Positions 4,877-6,952 of a stretch of 6,952 bases of DNA are shown here, piece after piece (the first letter of the stretch is position 1; every line of letters begins with the position of its first letter). The notes under the pieces are model-generated. The model was not told where the DNA came from. It worked only from the letters and a program-made list of their open reading frames with translations, and searched no databases. The stretch comes from Nostoc sp. CHAB 5715 (GTDB taxonomy: Bacteria > Cyanobacteriota > Cyanobacteriia > Cyanobacteriales > Nostocaceae): contig NZ_JAIVFR010000338.1 of assembly GCF_020829685.1 (NCBI RefSeq), forward strand, positions 1-6,952, in the 5' to 3' direction. A program made the position numbers and the translations under genes.

Positions 4877-6025
4877 TCAATCAAACATGGGAGGCCAAAG
4901 TTCGGATACTAAGAGTTCCCACTCAGGGAACAAGTCTGAGACAGTGAGCTTTTCACTATTCCCTAACACCGTCACTTTACTGCTAGGACGATAAACACTC
5001 ACGGTCTGAGCATCTGGGTCAATCAATAGCGCTATTCTCACTCCCAAGTCTAAGAATCTTTGGATCGTTTGTTGCACAGATGCCAGTCGGTCAAAGGCAG
5101 ATTTAATTTCTACTACTAAATCAGGCACCAATTCAGGATAAGTTCGCGGCACCCGCTTCAAGCGTTCCCGTGAAAAGAACGAGATACGCGGCGCAACTAT
5201 CTCTCCATTGGGTAACTGAAATCCACCTTTAGAGCCAATAATATGCCCTAGCTTACGAGGCTCTACCCAGGAAAATAAAAACGCACAAAATCGAGCGCTA
5301 ATTTCACCAGAGGTAAAATCAGGTGGGGAATCGCTCAATTCATCTTCATTGCTAAAGTTTCTACTAGGAATAATAGTTGCCGATGGGATGTCCAGAGATG
5401 TGATTTCTCTTAGCACTTCTTGCCAAAGATTCTGAAGATTTACGTCTAGCTTTTCCAGCACTCTGACTGCTACCCCATCTGTTACCCCTAGCACACCTAG
5501 TAGAAGATGCTCTGTACCAATGAATGTGTGACCTAATCTTAGAGATTCTTCTATAGCAAAGTCCAAAACTTGCTTTCCTTTAGGAGTAAAGGGATACTCC
5601 ACACCTTGAATTCCAGTACCGCGACCAATAATTTTTTCTACTTCAGTTTGAGCAGCTTCAAGGTTGATATCAAAAGACTTGAGAACCTTAGCAGCTAAAC
5701 CATTACCTTCTGCAATTAATCCAATCAAAATCTGTTCAGTACCTACAAATTGATGTCCTAAGCGCTCACCTTCGCCTTGTGCCAGCACGATCGCCCGGTA
5801 TGCTTTCGCAGTAAATCTTTCAAACATAGACCTTTCCTCTGTTAAGAAAATAAATGGCAGTGGACAGCGGAATATTTGAGCAATTTTGAACGCTAAGGAC
5901 AAACTAGGGTCGTATTTACCAACTTCAATAGCATTGATGGTTTGACGACTCACGCCCAAAATTTTTGCTAATTCCGCCTGTGACCAATTGCGTTGAGTTC
6001 TCAGAAAACGTAAACGATTTTGCAT
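4877..6025 (-). CDS. Three-domain fusion: Xre/Cro HTH, Clp N-terminal domain, Uma2-type nuclease domain
   Basis: Residues 1-64 are a complete small Xre/Cro-type repressor: MQNRLRFLRTQRNWSQAELA, then GVSRQTINAIEVGKYDPSL. Residues 67-206 are a ClpC-type N-terminal domain with both repeats: MFERFTAKAYRAIVLAQ with FVGTEQILIGLI, then FTPKGKQVLDFAIEES with FIGTEHLLLGVL. No AAA+ ATPase follows. Residues about 231-380 are a Uma2-type PD-(D/E)XK domain: WVEPRKLGHIIGSKGGFQLP, VPDLVVEIKS with E306 and K308, LLIDPDAQTVSVYRP and a final LFPEWELLVSELWPP. Its usual N-terminal ~45 residues are missing, and R280 (APRIS) stands where the family has Asp (APDV). The Clp N-domain normally binds adaptors and substrates. 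Inference: the HTH sets DNA target and autoregulation, the Clp_N part binds a partner, and the Uma2 part may bind rather than cut. A second start at M67 has a strong ribosome site. Its promoter carries a palindrome (6091-6111). Confidence 0.85.
   Translation of the reverse strand: MQNRLRFLRTQRNWSQAELAKILGVSRQTINAIEVGKYDPSLSLAFKIAQIFRCPLPFIFLTEERSMFERFTAKAYRAIVLAQGEGERLGHQFVGTEQILIGLIAEGNGLAAKVLKSFDINLEAAQTEVEKIIGRGTGIQGVEYPFTPKGKQVLDFAIEESLRLGHTFIGTEHLLLGVLGVTDGVAVRVLEKLDVNLQNLWQEVLREITSLDIPSATIIPSRNFSNEDELSDSPPDFTSGEISARFCAFLFSWVEPRKLGHIIGSKGGFQLPNGEIVAPRISFFSRERLKRVPRTYPELVPDLVVEIKSAFDRLASVQQTIQRFLDLGVRIALLIDPDAQTVSVYRPSSKVTVLGNSEKLTVSDLFPEWELLVSELWPPMFD
5831..5840 (-). promoter_or_regulatory. 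Internal Shine-Dalgarno (AGAGGAAAGG) before codon 67
   Basis: On the minus strand AGAGGAAAGG ends 3 nt before the ATG of M67 (5825-5827); its AGAGG core is 8 nt away. M67 begins MFERFT, exactly like the natural start of ClpC proteins. Translation from here would give a 316-residue Clp_N-Uma2 protein without the HTH. It probably marks the start of a once separate gene. Confidence 0.6.
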
Positions 6026-6079
6026 TGCTTGGCTGAAAAAACCAGTGTGTCTGCATAGTTTTTGCCTTGCCTGAATTTT

Positions 6080-6108
6080 ATCGTAAACCTAACTTGTCTT
6101 TATGTCAA
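6080..6108 (-). promoter_or_regulatory. Sigma-70 promoter of the HTH-Clp_N-Uma2 gene
   Basis: On the minus strand: a perfect -35 TTGACA (6103-6108), an ideal 17-bp spacer and -10 TACGAT (6080-6085, 4 of 6). The leader to the ATG at 6025 would be about 45-50 nt. Confidence 0.65.
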
Positions 6109-6111
6109 GTT
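6091..6111. promoter_or_regulatory. 21-bp interrupted palindrome over the -35 box, likely autoregulatory operator
   Basis: Arms AACTTG (6091-6096) and CAAGTT (6106-6111) are perfect. Further inside, one T:T mismatch is followed by a C:G pair around a TTTAT centre. It covers the whole -35 TTGACA of the HTH-Clp_N-Uma2 promoter, where small Xre-type repressors often bind to control their own gene. Confidence 0.5.
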
Positions 6112-6241
6112 TGCTTTACATTAAAAATCAAACCTCCATTCACCCCGTTTTGAAAAAAGCGGAGACATTTGTTGGGTTTAAAAGCTTCAGGACTTACGCC
6201 AGATGTGACTCAAAACCTGATTATTGCGTAGCGAACTTTAG

Positions 6242-6952
6242 ATTTCAGATTGGGGTTTTCATCGTTCAATCTCAAATCCAGCATCCAACTCTTTACCAAT
6301 CAAACATCAACTGGGGCAGCTACGCCAAGCCATTAGCCAAAAAACAATCTGGCTACCAACGGCGTTTATCTTCATCTGGCAAGCTACCCCAAATGCTGAC
6401 TCAGCCTTTTTCTACTTCGCTACCAACGAACTCCACTTTGAACCAGAATTTTTGGGGCGGGTGCATTTGGTAACAAGTTTCGCTTCTTTAGCAGGTGTTT
6501 GGATTTTTCAACGTTTCCTCAAAAGCATCCCTTTTCGCGTGATTTTTGCTTGGAGTACTGTCCTTTCGTCAATTTTGGGGATGACGATGCTGTTGTTAGT
6601 GACTCACACAAACAGGCTGTTGGGTATAGATGACCACTGGTTTAGTTTGGGTGATAGCCTAATTCTGACTGTGATGGGGAAAATTGTTTTTATGCAAGTG
6701 ATGGTGCTAGCAGCAAGGCTTTGTCCCTCTGGTGTGGAAGCGACATTATTTGCCTTGTTAATGTCGGTGTTTAATTCAGCAGGAACGGTTTCCCATGCAT
6801 TTGGGGCATTAATTACCTATTGGCTGGGAATCACCGCAACGAACTTTGAATCACTTTGGCTATTGGTGCTAATTACTAACCTCAGCACGCTGTTACCCCT
6901 ACCATTTATCAACTGGCTACCTGCTGCCGAGGAAGAAACTGAGACATCCATT
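6242..6952 (+). pseudogene. Folate/biopterin-type MFS transporter (FBT/BT1 family), C-terminal half without a start, runs off window
   Basis: The family imports folates or pterins across the inner membrane; full proteins have about 12 membrane segments and 450-500 residues. Seen: an open frame from 6242 (after TAG at 6239) to the window end with no ATG, GTG or TTG near its beginning. Family-like sequence starts around 6290-6311: LGQLRQAISQKTIWLPT, then FIWQATPNADSAFFYFATNE, FLGRVHLVTS, GIDDHWFSLGDSLILTVMG, ARLCPSGVEATLFALLMS and ITNLSTLLPLPFINWLP. This covers about six membrane segments, the C-terminal half. The 5' half is absent in all frames; upstream is intergenic-type DNA with the word CAGGACTTACGCC (6188-6200), resembling ends of cyanobacterial interspersed repeats. 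The gene is thus 5' truncated and probably dead. The family call is firm; substrate is by family only. Confidence 0.82.

Noticed and set aside
6102..6473. 123-codon plus-strand ORF
   Set aside because: It starts inside the minus-strand promoter and palindrome and overlaps the transporter remnant in another frame; the peptide has no family features.

Overview
The window looks like chromosomal DNA from a filamentous cyanobacterium of the Nostoc/Anabaena type. The evidence is four perfect copies of the HIP1 octamer GCGATCGC (518, 644, 1274, 2449), short tandem heptamer repeats between genes (620-636, 2665-2703, 2848-2885, 4843-4870), moderately low GC, and proteins that read like cyanobacterial families. 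No RNA gene, CRISPR array, transposase gene or phage gene is visible.

Layout, left to right. 1-567 (-) is the N-terminal part of a lipase-like alpha/beta hydrolase that runs off the left edge. The first ~20 bases look like sequencing adapter plus a fold-back artefact. 568-1183 is a gene-free stretch with several short palindromes. 1184-1846 (+) is the membrane-anchor and proline-rich part of a TonB-like protein, without its C-terminal domain. It runs straight into an out-of-frame C-terminal scrap of a DsbA-type thioredoxin-fold protein (ending at 1956). 1989-2636 (-) is an unusual in-frame joining of a TetR DNA-binding domain to a hotdog-fold thioesterase domain, with its own promoter and a likely operator at 2742-2792. 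2640-3519 is gene-free and rich in repeats, including a 50-nt interrupted palindrome (3045-3094). 3529-4326 (+) is an intact TauE/SafE-family anion permease. 4370-4672 (-) is an unrecognised gene scrap. 4877-6025 (-) encodes a three-part protein: Xre/Cro-type HTH, a ClpC-type Clp N-terminal double repeat, and a Uma2-type PD-(D/E)XK nuclease domain. It has a strong promoter overlapped by a palindrome. From about 6242 to the end (+) is the C-terminal half of a folate/biopterin-type MFS transporter with no start.

The genes do not form one pathway or operon. The unifying feature is how many are cut at gene borders: TonB-like|DsbA, TetR|hotdog, possibly Clp_N|Uma2, and the headless transporter and 4370-4672 scrap. 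This pattern fits a decaying or deletion-prone accessory region, or less likely a mosaic assembly. Two of the joins stay in frame and could make new proteins. The HTH-Clp_N-Uma2 protein is the best candidate for a new system: a self-regulated switch that may connect to the Clp protease machinery. Its nuclease domain appears to lack one expected catalytic acid, so a binding role may be more likely than cutting.
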